The position numbers were made by a program, and so were the translations under genes. The notes beneath the pieces were generated by a model that saw nothing but the letters and a program-made list of their open reading frames with translations, was not told the DNA's origin and searched no databases. A stretch of 60,162 bases of DNA from contig NZ_FRAV01000032.1 in NCBI RefSeq assembly GCF_900142445.1, positions 1 through 60,162 of the forward strand. Reading direction: 5' to 3'. Every line of letters begins with the position of its first letter. Within the stretch, counting starts at the first letter, position 1. Below are positions 45,309-54,787 of this stretch, in pieces. Source of the stretch: Chryseobacterium polytrichastri. Its GTDB lineage: Bacteria > Bacteroidota > Bacteroidia > Flavobacteriales > Weeksellaceae.

Positions 45309-46751
45309 ATGAACAATTCACAAAAAATATCAGTCGCCGAAAAAATAGGATACAGCTTAGGGGATCTGGCTGCCAATTTGGTGTTTCAGACCTTGGTAAC
45401 TTATCTGGCGTATTTTTATACTGATATTTATGGCTTAAAACCTGAAGATGCTTCGGTGATTACTTTGATTGTCGGATTAGTAGCAGGCTTTGGTTTCAAT
45501 CCATTGATTGGTGCATTGGCAGACCGAACGCAGACAAAATGGGGGAAATTCCGTCCGTGGATTTTGTTTACGGCTGTTCCGCTTGGGGTGGCGGCTATGT
45601 TAGCTTTCAGTACACCCGATTTTACATATAAAGGGAAAATTATTTACGCTGCGGTTACCTATTCCGTCTTATTGCTTTTGTATGCTTCAAATAATTTGCC
45701 TTACTCGGCATTAAGTGGCGTTATTACAGGCGATATGAGCGAAAGAAACAGTATTTCTTCTTATCGTTTCGTCGCGGTGATGTTTTCACAGTTTTTTGTT
45801 CAGGTTTTCATGTTACCGATTATTTTATCAATTGGAAATGGCGACAAGGCAGCAGGAATTGAGGTTGTGATGACATGGTTGGCTATTATCGGAAGTGTGA
45901 TGTTATTGATTACTTTTTTCACGACAAAAGAAAGAGTAGTTCCAAATGCTGATCAGAAATCAAACTTAAAAGACGATTTAAAAGATTTATCTAAAAATAA
46001 GCCGTGGATCATTATGTTAACGGTTACAGCTTTGATATTCATTACATTGGCGATGAAAGGAGGTTCGTATGTTTATTACTTTAATAATTATGTGGATGAA
46101 GCGAGCCTGAAAAGTTTTATTTCTCCGATTACTTCGTTTTTTGATTCTATTGGAATGAACTTTTTCGGTGAAAATGTAAAATCTGCAGGATTTGGTTTAT
46201 TTAATGCGGGGGGAATTATTATGATGATCGTAGGGATTACATTTTCTAAAAGATTTGCTGATAAATATGGGAAAAGAGATGTGTTTATGACATCATTATT
46301 TATCTCTACATTATTTGTTCTGATCTTTATTTTATATCCACCAAAAGCGGTGGGAATGATGTTTTTATCACAAATCGCACACGGTTTTTTCTACGGAATC
46401 AGTACCCCAATTTTATGGGCAATGATTGCTGATGTAGCCGATTATTCGGAATGGAAAAATAAAAGAAGAGCAACTGCCATTATTTTCTCTGCAATGATGG
46501 TAGGTTTAAAAGTAGGGTTGAGTATCGGAAGCTCATTAGTCGCTTTAATTATTGGGAAATACGGTTATATTTCTACAAAAGGAAATCAAAATATCATTCA
46601 GCCTGAAACGGTTGCAGCAGGTGCTAAAATGCTGGTAAGTGTATTTCCTGCCATTCCTTTTTTCCTTGCATGTGGATTACTTTTCTTTTATAAAATCAAT
46701 AAAAAAATGGAGGTTCAGATTGAACATGATTTGGCAGAGAGAAGAAAATAA
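45309..46751 (+). CDS. GPH-family MFS transporter for xylosides or uronides
   Basis: A 480-residue membrane protein beginning AEKIGYSLGDLAANLVFQ, the signature opening of the glycoside-pentoside-hexuronide:cation symporters (MelB, XylP, YicJ). GALADRTQTKWGKFRPWIL and WAMIADVADYSEWK are also typical. It should carry xylose, xylobiose or aldouronates over the inner membrane with a cation. It lies between the acetylesterase and GH10 genes. It is the second MFS importer of the locus. Confidence 0.93.
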   Translation: MNNSQKISVAEKIGYSLGDLAANLVFQTLVTYLAYFYTDIYGLKPEDASVITLIVGLVAGFGFNPLIGALADRTQTKWGKFRPWILFTAVPLGVAAMLAFSTPDFTYKGKIIYAAVTYSVLLLLYASNNLPYSALSGVITGDMSERNSISSYRFVAVMFSQFFVQVFMLPIILSIGNGDKAAGIEVVMTWLAIIGSVMLLITFFTTKERVVPNADQKSNLKDDLKDLSKNKPWIIMLTVTALIFITLAMKGGSYVYYFNNYVDEASLKSFISPITSFFDSIGMNFFGENVKSAGFGLFNAGGIIMMIVGITFSKRFADKYGKRDVFMTSLFISTLFVLIFILYPPKAVGMMFLSQIAHGFFYGISTPILWAMIADVADYSEWKNKRRATAIIFSAMMVGLKVGLSIGSSLVALIIGKYGYISTKGNQNIIQPETVAAGAKMLVSVFPAIPFFLACGLLFFYKINKKMEVQIEHDLAERRK

Positions 46752-46782
46752 ATTTTAATTAAATCCAAATTAAACGTAACCT

Positions 46783-46797
46783 AAACCTATAAGGTTT
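46783..46797. repeat. Short hairpin AAACCT-ATA-AGGTTT
   Basis: Six-base arms just before the GH10 start. It is a shorter relative of the 14-bp hairpin at 7076-7106. Confidence 0.35.
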
Positions 46798-46819
46798 GAT
46801 AACAAAAAATATAAACATA

Positions 46820-47932
46820 ATGAAACACATTATTATATTAGGATTAATAACGTTTGCGGCTTCCAGTTTTCATGCTCAAAAGGCTGACGCTTCTTTAAAA
46901 AAAGCATTCCAGGATAAATTCTATATCGGAACAGCCATGAATTTAAAACAGATTCACGGAACGGATCAAAAATCAGTAGATATTATCAAGAAGCAATTCA
47001 GCTCGATTGTTGCTGAAAACTGCATGAAAAGTATGTATTTACAACCTCAGGAAGGGAAGTTCTTCTTCGATGATGCAGATAAATTTGTTGAGTTTGGAGA
47101 AAAAAACAACATGTTTATTATCGGACATACGTTGATTTGGCATTCTCAGGTTCCTAATTGGTTTTTCGTTGATAAAAACGGTAAAAATGTTACACCAGAA
47201 GTACTGAAAAAGAGAATGAAAGAACACATTACAACCATTGTTTCCCGCTATAAAGGAAGAGTAAAAGGTTGGGATGTAGTGAATGAAGCCATCATGGAAG
47301 ATGGTTCTTACCGAAAATCTAAGTTTTATGAAATTTTGGGTGAGGAATTTATTCCATTGGCTTTTAAATATGCTCAGGAAGCTGATCCAGAGGCAGAATT
47401 GTATTACAATGATTATAATGAATGGCATCCTGAAAAAGTAAAAGCAGTCACTCAATTGGTCAAAAATTTAAAATCAAAAGGAATCCGAATTGACGGCGTA
47501 GGAATGCAGGCGCATGTGGGAATGGATTCTCCTTCCATTGATGAATATGAAAAAGCAATTGTTGCCTATTCCGAAAGTGGCGTAAAAGTGAATATTACGG
47601 AGCTAGACATCAGTGCACTTCCTTCACCTTGGGGAACCTCTGCAAATATTGCGGATAAAGTTGAATACGACGAAAAAATGAATCCCTATAAAAAAGTTCT
47701 TCCTACTGAGGTACAGGCAAAATGGGAAAACCGATATCTGGATTTTTTCCAATTGTTTTTAAAACATAAAACGGATATCCGAAGAGTAACATTTTGGGGC
47801 GTAACAGATGCTCAATCCTGGAAAAATGATTTTCCAATTAAAGGAAGAACAGATTATCCACTGTTATTTGACCGTCAATACAAAGCAAAACCTATTGTTG
47901 AAAAAATTATAAAACTTACAGAAGTAAAGTAA
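46820..47932 (+). CDS. GH10 endo-1,4-beta-xylanase
   Basis: A 370-residue protein with a signal peptide (about 1-20, ending SSFHAQ) and one GH10 barrel. The acid/base is E156 in WDVVNEAIMED and the nucleophile E261 in NITELDISA. Also typical are GHTLIWHSQVPNW and the late WGVTDAQSWKNDFP. It cleaves internal xylan bonds and tolerates substituted chains. No carbohydrate-binding module and no lipobox are seen, so it may act in the periplasm or be released. I use ATG 46820; an upstream in-frame TTG at 46796 would put residues before the signal peptide. Confidence 0.96.
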   Translation: MKHIIILGLITFAASSFHAQKADASLKKAFQDKFYIGTAMNLKQIHGTDQKSVDIIKKQFSSIVAENCMKSMYLQPQEGKFFFDDADKFVEFGEKNNMFIIGHTLIWHSQVPNWFFVDKNGKNVTPEVLKKRMKEHITTIVSRYKGRVKGWDVVNEAIMEDGSYRKSKFYEILGEEFIPLAFKYAQEADPEAELYYNDYNEWHPEKVKAVTQLVKNLKSKGIRIDGVGMQAHVGMDSPSIDEYEKAIVAYSESGVKVNITELDISALPSPWGTSANIADKVEYDEKMNPYKKVLPTEVQAKWENRYLDFFQLFLKHKTDIRRVTFWGVTDAQSWKNDFPIKGRTDYPLLFDRQYKAKPIVEKIIKLTEVK

Positions 47933-48190
47933 TTAATAAAACGAAGCAATTGTAAAACGACATAGGAAACTGAAGCGTTAAGAAAATGAAATTTGAGAAC
48001 GTTAAGAAAATTCTACTGTTTGAAGCGCGCGACAAATTTAGAATCGAAGAACTAACATTGAAATCGCGCAAGTTTTAGAATTTTTAGAGAACAAATTTTA
48101 TTTTTAGCTGAAGGTTCCAAGTCTTGAATTTTTGGTTCTTTTGCTTCAAGGCAAAACGAACATCTAAAAAAAAATAAATATTAAAATATA

Positions 48191-49156
48191 ATGAACAAAT
48201 CAAAATATCTATTCCCCAAAGACTTCATGGCAGACCCATCCGTTCATGTTTTTGAAGGAAAACTCTACATTTATCCATCTCACGACCGAGAAAGCGGAAT
48301 TGAAGAAAACGACAATGGCGATCATTTCGATATGAATGATTATCATGTTTTTTCTTTGGATAATGTCGAGAATGGAGAAATCACAGATCATGGTGTTGTC
48401 CTTTCGGTAAAAGATATTCCTTGGTCGGGTAGGCAGTTATGGGATTGTGATGTGGCTTTTAAAAACGGGAAATATTATCTGTATTTTCCATTAAAAGATA
48501 AAAATGATATTTTCAGAATTGGTGTTGCGGTGAGCGATAAACCTTATGGCCCTTTCATTCCTGAAAAACATCCGATGATGGGAAGCTACAGCATTGATCC
48601 CTGTATTTTTGAAGAAGGCGGAAAACATTATATGTATTTTGGTGGAATCTGGGGCGGACAATTACAACGCTACAGAAATAACAAAGCATTAGAATCTGCG
48701 GTAATTCCGAATGATAATGAACCTGCACTTCCTTCAAAAGTTGCTTTATTAAGTGATGATATGTTGGAATTTGCGGAAGAACCAAAAGATGTTTTAATTC
48801 TTGATGAAAATGGAAACTCTTTACTTCACGGTGATAAAAATCGATTTTTTGAAGCGTCTTGGATGCATAAATACAATGACAAATATTACTTCTCTTATTC
48901 CACGGGAGATACTCATCTTTTGTGTTACGCGATTGGAGATAATCCTTATGGCCCATTTACGTACCAAGGGGTAATTTTGACTCCGGTTGTAGGCTGGACA
49001 ACCCATCATAGCATTGTTGAGTTTAAAGAAAAGTGGTATTTATTTTTCCATGACTCTGTTCCAAGTGGTGGAAAAACATGGCTGCGAAGCATGAAAGTGG
49101 TAGAACTTGAATACAACGAAGACGGAACTTTCAAAACAATTGAAGGGCTGGAATAA
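48191..49156 (+). CDS. GH43 glycosidase without signal peptide (intracellular)
   Basis: A 321-residue single-domain GH43 protein. Catalytic pattern: D15 in FMADPSVHV, D136 in YSIDPCIFEEGGKHYMYF and E221 in FFEASWMHKYNDKYYFSYS. It lacks a signal peptide and the beta-sandwich of the first GH43, so it should act in the cytoplasm on short products brought in by the GPH transporter. Beta-xylosidase or alpha-arabinofuranosidase are the likely activities. The upstream spacer (47933-48190) holds nothing I recognise. Confidence 0.9.
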   Translation: MNKSKYLFPKDFMADPSVHVFEGKLYIYPSHDRESGIEENDNGDHFDMNDYHVFSLDNVENGEITDHGVVLSVKDIPWSGRQLWDCDVAFKNGKYYLYFPLKDKNDIFRIGVAVSDKPYGPFIPEKHPMMGSYSIDPCIFEEGGKHYMYFGGIWGGQLQRYRNNKALESAVIPNDNEPALPSKVALLSDDMLEFAEEPKDVLILDENGNSLLHGDKNRFFEASWMHKYNDKYYFSYSTGDTHLLCYAIGDNPYGPFTYQGVILTPVVGWTTHHSIVEFKEKWYLFFHDSVPSGGKTWLRSMKVVELEYNEDGTFKTIEGLE

Positions 49157-49170
49157 TTATCAGTTCTACA

Positions 49171-49285
49171 GAACCCGAAGGGTTCAATATCAATAGCCTT
49201 AGGTGAAACCTATGGCGTAAATATCAATATAAATGGGCTTTAGCTCGTTTAAACAAATCAAGACATTCAAATTGGCTTTAGCCAA
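49171..49285. repeat. Array of four small hairpins before GH67
   Basis: GAACCC-GAA-GGGTTC (49171-49185), CCTTAGGT-GAA-ACCTATGG with one mismatch (49197-49215), GGGCTTTAGCTC (49235-49246, needing G-U pairs) and TTGGC-TTTA-GCCAA (49272-49285). Spacing is fairly regular. The last shares GGCTTTAGCCAAAAC with the array at 43152-43247. Confidence 0.55.
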
Positions 49286-49336
49286 AACTTAAACTTGATG
49301 CCCAATAATAATTCAACCAATTTCAAATATTCTGCA

Positions 49337-51373
49337 ATGCAAAATTACCGTGTTTATATTATCATTTTTCTTTTATTTCCATTAAGTTTTTTTGCAGAAG
49401 ATGGAAGTCAATTATGGCTTCGTTTTCCGAATGTTAAAAACGGAATTTCGGCGGATAAAATCATTTCAAAAGGTAAAAATCCAACGCTTGAAATTGCAAA
49501 AAAAGAACTAGCAACTTATTGGCAAGGTCAAGCGGTAGAATTGCGCACGGACAAATCTTTGAAATATTTGAAAGACGGCTATACCATTAAATCTAGTCTA
49601 GAAAAAGTCATTATTTCTGCGGGGAAAGAAAGTGGTTTATTGTACGGAGTATACCATATTCTCAGACTTCAGCAGACAAAATCTGATGTTAATCATTTAA
49701 ACATAACCGAAAAACCATCTTATGATGTGCGAATTCTAAATCATTGGGATAATCTGGACGGAAGTGTAGAAAGAGGATACGCCGGAAAATCATTGTGGAA
49801 ATGGGAAGATTTACCGAATACAATTTCACCACGATACGAAGAATATGCAAGAGCTAATGCTTCAATAGGAATTAATTCTGTTGTTTTAAACAATGTGAAT
49901 GCTTCCCCAAATATGCTTCGAACAGATTATCTTCAAAAGGTAAAAGTGTTGGCAGATCTATTTAGGCCTTATGGAATTAAAGTGTATTTGTCAGTCAATT
50001 TTTCTTCTCCAAAAGTATTGGGTGGATTGGAAAATTCAGATCCTTTAAATAAAAATGTTCAAAATTGGTGGAAAGATAAAGCATCAGAAGTTTATAAATT
50101 AATTCCTGATTTTGGAGGTTTTTTAGTGAAAGCCAATTCAGAAGGACAACCTGGGCCACAGGATTACGGAAGAACCCATGCCGATGGCGCCAATATGATG
50201 GCCGACGTATTGAAACCTTTTGGAGGAATTGTGATGTGGCGGGCTTTTGTGTACAGTCCGAGCAAAGAAGATCGAGCAAAGCAAGCCTATTTGGAGTTCC
50301 TTCCTTTAGACGGAAAATTTAGGGATAATGTTATTGTTCAAATTAAAAACGGACCAATTGATTTTCAACCTCGTGAACCTTTTAATCCCTTATTTGGAGC
50401 ATTGAAAAAGACTTCGGAAATGGCAGAATTTCAGATCACTCAGGAATATTTAGGATTTTCAAATCACTTGGTTTTTTTGGCTCCTTTATTTAAAGAAACA
50501 TTGGAAAGTGATACGTATGCTGATGGAAAAGGTTCAACCGTAGCCAAAATTACAGATGGAAGTGTAAGAAATAATAATATAACAGCTCTTGCAGGCGTTG
50601 CCAACATTGGTGAAGATGCCAACTGGACGGGGAGTATTTTTGCACAGGCCAATTGGTATGCATTCGGAAGACTAGCCTGGAATCATGAATTAAGTTCAGA
50701 ACAAATCGCTGATGAATGGATTAAAATGACTTTTACGGATAATCAGAAATTAGTGAATCCTGTCAAAGAGATGATGCTTTCGTCAAGAGAAACTGCGGTA
50801 GATTATATGATGCCGCTCGGTTTGCACCATATTTTTGCATTCGATCATCATTATGGGCCTGAACCTTGGGGAAATATTCCGGGAGGAAGACCAGATTGGA
50901 TGCCTGTTTATTATCACAAAGCAGATGAAAATGGAGTAGGATTCGACAGAACAAAATCAGGAAGCGATGCCGTTTCACAATATTTTCATCCATTAAACAC
51001 GACTTTCGGAAATATAGAAACCTGTCCGGAAAATCTTCTTCTTTGGTTTCATCATGTTCCGTGGAATTATAAAATGAAAGACGGGAAAACGTTGTGGGAA
51101 GAATTATGTTTTAAATATGATTCAGGCGTTAAGAATGTTAGAGAGTATCAGAAAATTTGGGATACAATGGAACCGTATGTTGATACTGAACGATTTAAGC
51201 ATGTTCAGTCAAAACTAAAAATCCAGTCTAAGGATGCGGTTTGGTGGAAAGATGCCTGCTTGTTGTATTTCCAGACGTTTTCAAAAATGCCGATTCCTTA
51301 TGATATTGAAAGACCGGTTCATGAATTGGATGATCTGAAAAAAATCAAACTAGATCTTAAACACCATAATTAG
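49337..51373 (+). CDS. GH67 alpha-glucuronidase
   Basis: A 678-residue protein. It has the GH67 landmarks LNHWDNLDGSVERGYAGKSLW, INSVVLNNVNASP, GGFLVKANSEGQPGPQDYGRTHADGANM, GIVMWRAFVY and MPLGLHHIFAFDHHYGP. GH67 removes 4-O-methylglucuronate from the non-reducing end of xylo-oligosaccharides. I choose ATG 49337 because it gives a good signal peptide (YIIIFLLFPLSFFAEDG); ATG 49298 is also in frame and would put 13 residues ahead of it. It completes debranching begun by GH115 and is the last hydrolase of the locus. Confidence 0.94.
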   Translation: MQNYRVYIIIFLLFPLSFFAEDGSQLWLRFPNVKNGISADKIISKGKNPTLEIAKKELATYWQGQAVELRTDKSLKYLKDGYTIKSSLEKVIISAGKESGLLYGVYHILRLQQTKSDVNHLNITEKPSYDVRILNHWDNLDGSVERGYAGKSLWKWEDLPNTISPRYEEYARANASIGINSVVLNNVNASPNMLRTDYLQKVKVLADLFRPYGIKVYLSVNFSSPKVLGGLENSDPLNKNVQNWWKDKASEVYKLIPDFGGFLVKANSEGQPGPQDYGRTHADGANMMADVLKPFGGIVMWRAFVYSPSKEDRAKQAYLEFLPLDGKFRDNVIVQIKNGPIDFQPREPFNPLFGALKKTSEMAEFQITQEYLGFSNHLVFLAPLFKETLESDTYADGKGSTVAKITDGSVRNNNITALAGVANIGEDANWTGSIFAQANWYAFGRLAWNHELSSEQIADEWIKMTFTDNQKLVNPVKEMMLSSRETAVDYMMPLGLHHIFAFDHHYGPEPWGNIPGGRPDWMPVYYHKADENGVGFDRTKSGSDAVSQYFHPLNTTFGNIETCPENLLLWFHHVPWNYKMKDGKTLWEELCFKYDSGVKNVREYQKIWDTMEPYVDTERFKHVQSKLKIQSKDAVWWKDACLLYFQTFSKMPIPYDIERPVHELDDLKKIKLDLKHHN

Positions 51374-51555
51374 GAGAAGAATGATAAAATATAAAATCAG
51401 CGTCATCTGCAAAATCAGCGAGATATTTTAGACGCAAAGTTTTATTTCATACGTATCATATTGTGAGCGAGCAATGAATAATCAACAAGTTGATTTGATG
51501 AAGCTTGATGTTTTCAAATTTTGCGTTTAAAAATTGAACCGTTTATTAGAAAAAA

Positions 51556-51603
51556 TTGAGGCAACTCATTCTTCGTGATTAAAAAAAGAAAAGCTGCCTC
51601 AAA
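51556..51603. terminator. Hairpin between convergent genes
   Basis: TTGAGGCA pairs with TGCCTCAA around a 31-base loop, between GH67 (plus strand) and the small secreted protein (minus strand). Weak as a terminator because of the large loop. Confidence 0.4.
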
Positions 51604-51666
51604 AGATTGATTGTACGTAAAATTTTAATTCCAATATAAATATGGAAATATATGAATCTCTTAGTT

Positions 51667-52263
51667 TCAGTTAAGAGTAACTGTTTTATTAAAAACATTT
51701 CCCATTTCCTCAACGCTGATGATATATTTATCAGACGTTTGGGGATTAAGATCGAAGGTTATATCAAGCGCTCCATCCGTTGCATTCTTGGTTGCATTGT
51801 AATAAACATTTCCTGAAAAATCAGACACAGAAATAATAGCACTGTTTTTCAAACCTGAAAGATGAAGTTTTACTTTGTTGTCTGAAATGGTATATTCCGG
51901 TTTATTGATTTCTGAGAATGGTATTTTTTCAATCTCTAGCGTATTGTTATTGCTAATGTTTATTTTATATTTTTCGATTTTCTGATCAGATTCTGCGACC
52001 AAATAATAAGTTCCTGAATTCAGATCTTTTAGATCGTAAGTTTTCGTTGTATTACTTTCTGATTGTACGTTTTCTGAAAATAATTCTCCATAGGTATCAT
52101 TATAAAGTACCAAAGAGGTATTGTGTCCATTTAATACATCGAAACTAATCGTTTTTGCTCTTGCTGTTTTAAAAGAAAGAGAAAAATCTTTGTCTTTACT
52201 CATCACGCTTGCTGAGATAAATAGTGACCCTATAATAAAAGCAGATTTTAAGAATGTGTTCAT
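51667..52263 (-). CDS. Secreted beta-sandwich protein of unknown function (DUF3244-like)
   Basis: A 198-residue protein with a signal peptide (ending SASVMS). The rest is strand-rich with two similar halves: LKDLNSGTYYLVAESDQ and LNPQTSDKYIISVEEMGNVF. The final stretch resembles T9SS type A sorting domains and small DUF3244 proteins, but it is too divergent to call. It is divergent from the AraC gene and could be unrelated to the xylan locus. CDS likely real; function unknown. Confidence 0.75.
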   Translation of the reverse strand: MNTFLKSAFIIGSLFISASVMSKDKDFSLSFKTARAKTISFDVLNGHNTSLVLYNDTYGELFSENVQSESNTTKTYDLKDLNSGTYYLVAESDQKIEKYKINISNNNTLEIEKIPFSEINKPEYTISDNKVKLHLSGLKNSAIISVSDFSGNVYYNATKNATDGALDITFDLNPQTSDKYIISVEEMGNVFNKTVTLN

Positions 52264-52377
52264 AATGATAAGTTTTGTACTGCAAATGTATAACAGATAA
52301 TTCGCTTAATCTATAATACAATTTTCATATTTATGTTCTATATTAACCTTATGATTCTTTTATTTAATATTAATTGT

Positions 52378-52385
52378 TAATTTTG
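52378..52385 (+). promoter_or_regulatory. -7 box for the AraC-family gene
   Basis: TAATTTTG, a perfect TAnnTTTG match, 21 bases before the ATG at 52407. No clear -33 partner. Confidence 0.45.
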
Positions 52386-52406
52386 TACAGAAGTTAATTG
52401 TTTAAA

Positions 52407-53279
52407 ATGAAACATTCACATCCTGCCTTTGAGGCTGTAAAGCCCAATATTGGAAGTAGTTTTACAAGTCTGAAGTTTTTTCAAAATGAAAATATCAAAT
52501 CTCATGTATGGCATTATCATCCTGAGGTTGAATTAATTTTTGTTTGCGGAGGTTCAGGGAAAAGGCAGATCGGGAGTAATATTTCCTATTTTTCGGATGG
52601 AGATCTCGTCTTGATGGGAAGCAATTTGCCGCATTGTGGGATGACGAATGAAAATACCAATAATGAGTACGAAATGGTCATTCAGTTTAAGCCTGATTTT
52701 CTTGGGGAACCTATTTGGGAATTGCCTGAAATGCATAGAATTGCCCATTTACTGGAAAGGTCAAAAGCCGGAATTGTATTTGCTGAGAATGTAAAGAAAA
52801 CCATTGGGAAAAAGATTGGAGAAATGCACGAATCTTCTTCTTTGGAAAGGCTTGTGAAGTTTTTAGAAATATTAGATGCATTGGCTTCTACGCAGGATTA
52901 TAGAATTTTGAATGCCGGAAAATATTACTTACAAACGCAGGTTGAAGATAACGACAGGATCAATCTTATTTTCAATTATGTGAAAGATCATTTTAAGGAA
53001 CAGATTACATTGGACGAAATTTCTGAATTGGCAAATATGAAAGTCCCGTCTTTCTGCCGTTATTTTAAAAAAATTACCAATAAAACCTTTACGCAGTTTG
53101 TTAATGAATATCGGATTACCCATTCATTAAAGTTGCTTGCTGAAAAACCAATGAGCATTACTGAGGTTTGTTTTGAGTCGGGTTTTAATAACTTTAGTTA
53201 TTTTAATAAAACATTTAAAGAATATATTCAGAAAAGCCCGTCACAATATAGAAAAGAGTTTAATTATTTTATGGAATAG
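52407..53279 (+). CDS. AraC-family transcriptional regulator with N-terminal cupin
   Basis: A 290-residue protein. The N-terminal half is a cupin-like sensor (HVWHYHPEVELIFVCGGSG, DLVLMGSNLPHCG). The C-terminal 100 residues are the double helix-turn-helix (ITLDEISELANMKVPSFCRYFKKITNKTFTQFV; ITEVCFESGFNNFSYFNKTFKEY). I start at ATG 52407 rather than the TTG three codons earlier. It lies next to the xylan locus and could regulate it in response to a sugar, but it faces away from that locus and the link is only positional. Confidence 0.92.
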   Translation: MKHSHPAFEAVKPNIGSSFTSLKFFQNENIKSHVWHYHPEVELIFVCGGSGKRQIGSNISYFSDGDLVLMGSNLPHCGMTNENTNNEYEMVIQFKPDFLGEPIWELPEMHRIAHLLERSKAGIVFAENVKKTIGKKIGEMHESSSLERLVKFLEILDALASTQDYRILNAGKYYLQTQVEDNDRINLIFNYVKDHFKEQITLDEISELANMKVPSFCRYFKKITNKTFTQFVNEYRITHSLKLLAEKPMSITEVCFESGFNNFSYFNKTFKEYIQKSPSQYRKEFNYFME

Positions 53280-53708
53280 ATTTTGGCTAGAGAATTACAA
53301 ATTAGCAAAAGTTTTATTAGAGATGTAAAATCAAAAATCTATTGTAAAGCGATACAAATTTTATTGTAGATAAAATCTTTCCACCTTAAAATGTTAACTA
53401 ATTGATAATTGCGCCTTTGAGAACCTCCAACAATTTATGTTTTACGGGATATTAAAATATTTTTTTAAGAGCTCATTCTCTATTATTTGTTAGATATTCG
53501 CGAAGGCGCAAAGGTTTAAATCTTTATACTGTTGCTAAGGCGCAAGAAAATCAAAGATTTTCAGCAAATGCTTTGCTTATACAACCTCTCTAATACCACT
53601 TATGTAATTGAAACTTTATCTTAAAAAAAGATTAAAAGCACTTAGAAATTAAAAATTTAAAAATGAATTCAGTAGTTTTATACCTGAAATCTGCGGATAG
53701 ATAGCATT
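53280..53708. other. Spacer with degenerate repeats
   Basis: 429 bases without a gene. It contains GCGAAGGCGCAAAGG and CTAAGGCGCAAG fragments and a small hairpin GAAAATC-AAA-GATTTTC (53546-53562). No promoter stands out. Confidence 0.45.
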
Positions 53709-54509
53709 ATGAAAGATATTAAATTAATTGTGACCGATATGGACGGAACTTTTCTGAACTCTTCACACGAAGTAAGCCCGGAATTTCCTGAAATTTATGA
53801 AGAACTGAAAAAAAGAAATATTTTATTCGTTCCTGCAAGTGGAAGACAGATGTTGGGAATTACCAAATATTTTGGAGACATCGAGAACGAAATGGCTTTT
53901 ATTGCAGAAAATGGAGGCTATATGATCTACAAAAACCAAGAACTCTTTGCAGATAAGCTAGGACCGGAATATGTAGCTGAAATTATCCAAACGATACGTA
54001 ATATTCCTGGTGCTACTGCTATATTGTCAGGTAAGAAAAAAGCATATTACGAAACAGATAATCAGGGTTTTATAGATTATATTTCTCAGTTTTATACTGG
54101 GAATGAAAGGGTAGAAGATCTAACGCAGGCATTGGACGACAGTATTTTTAAAATTGCCGTTTACCATCCTGAAGGTTCTGAAGAGCATTTATATCCTTTT
54201 TTAAAGCAATTTGAAAAGTATAATCTTGAAGTTGTAGTATCAGGCCAATATTGGTTGGATATTATGAATAAAAATATCAACAAGGGAAATGCTTTGGAAC
54301 AACTTCAGAAAGTATTGAATATTACTCCTGAGCAAACAATGGTTTTTGGAGATTATATGAATGACATTGAGATGCTTAAGAAAGCCCATTATTCGTATGC
54401 AATGAAAAATGCGCATCCTTCTGTAAAAGCAGTGGCCAGTTTTGAAGCGTGTTCTAATGATAATTTTGGCGTTTTAAAAACAATAAAAGGATATTTGAAT
54501 GCAGAGTAA
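53709..54509 (+). CDS. Cof-type HAD-superfamily sugar phosphatase
   Basis: A 266-residue cytoplasmic protein. HAD motif I is VTDMDGTFLNS, motif II is VPASGR, and motifs III/IV are NKGNALEQL and FGDYMNDIEML. The cap between them is the Cof (type IIB) kind. Family members dephosphorylate sugar phosphates, flavin precursors or pyridoxal phosphate with broad specificity. It is a single gene ended by a strong terminator. Confidence 0.92.
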   Translation: MKDIKLIVTDMDGTFLNSSHEVSPEFPEIYEELKKRNILFVPASGRQMLGITKYFGDIENEMAFIAENGGYMIYKNQELFADKLGPEYVAEIIQTIRNIPGATAILSGKKKAYYETDNQGFIDYISQFYTGNERVEDLTQALDDSIFKIAVYHPEGSEEHLYPFLKQFEKYNLEVVVSGQYWLDIMNKNINKGNALEQLQKVLNITPEQTMVFGDYMNDIEMLKKAHYSYAMKNAHPSVKAVASFEACSNDNFGVLKTIKGYLNAE

Positions 54510-54530
54510 ATTGATTTTAAATTAAAAATA

Positions 54531-54567
54531 AAGAAAAAAACAGGATATGACAATCCTGTTTTTTCTT
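54531..54567. terminator. Strong bidirectional terminator
   Basis: AAAAAACAGGAT pairs with ATCCTGTTTTTT around a 6-base loop, with the pairing extending outwards into flanking A/T tracts. It lies just after the HAD phosphatase gene. Confidence 0.85.
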
Positions 54568-54787
54568 GAATGATAGTATATTTTTTAGAGCCTGTTTTTG
54601 AATTTTTTACCATTAAGATTCTCTTAAGATTTTTAGAATAGTAAGTTTGGGTTTTGCTTTAAGACGATTCGCTTAAGAAAATCAGTAGATTTTTTTCTTA
54701 ATTATCCTTAACAACTAAAATTCTGCTTAATGGTTTAAAATTTTATACATTATTGATAGAATAAAATTTAAAGAGCATCTGAATAAA

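Noticed and set aside
47039..47455. 138-codon open frame antisense to GH10
   Set aside because: Fully contained in the xylanase gene; composition is that of a shadow frame.
49298..49336. Upstream ATG of the GH67 gene
   Set aside because: Possible, but it would add a 13-residue polar stretch before the signal peptide, so ATG 49337 was chosen with some doubt.
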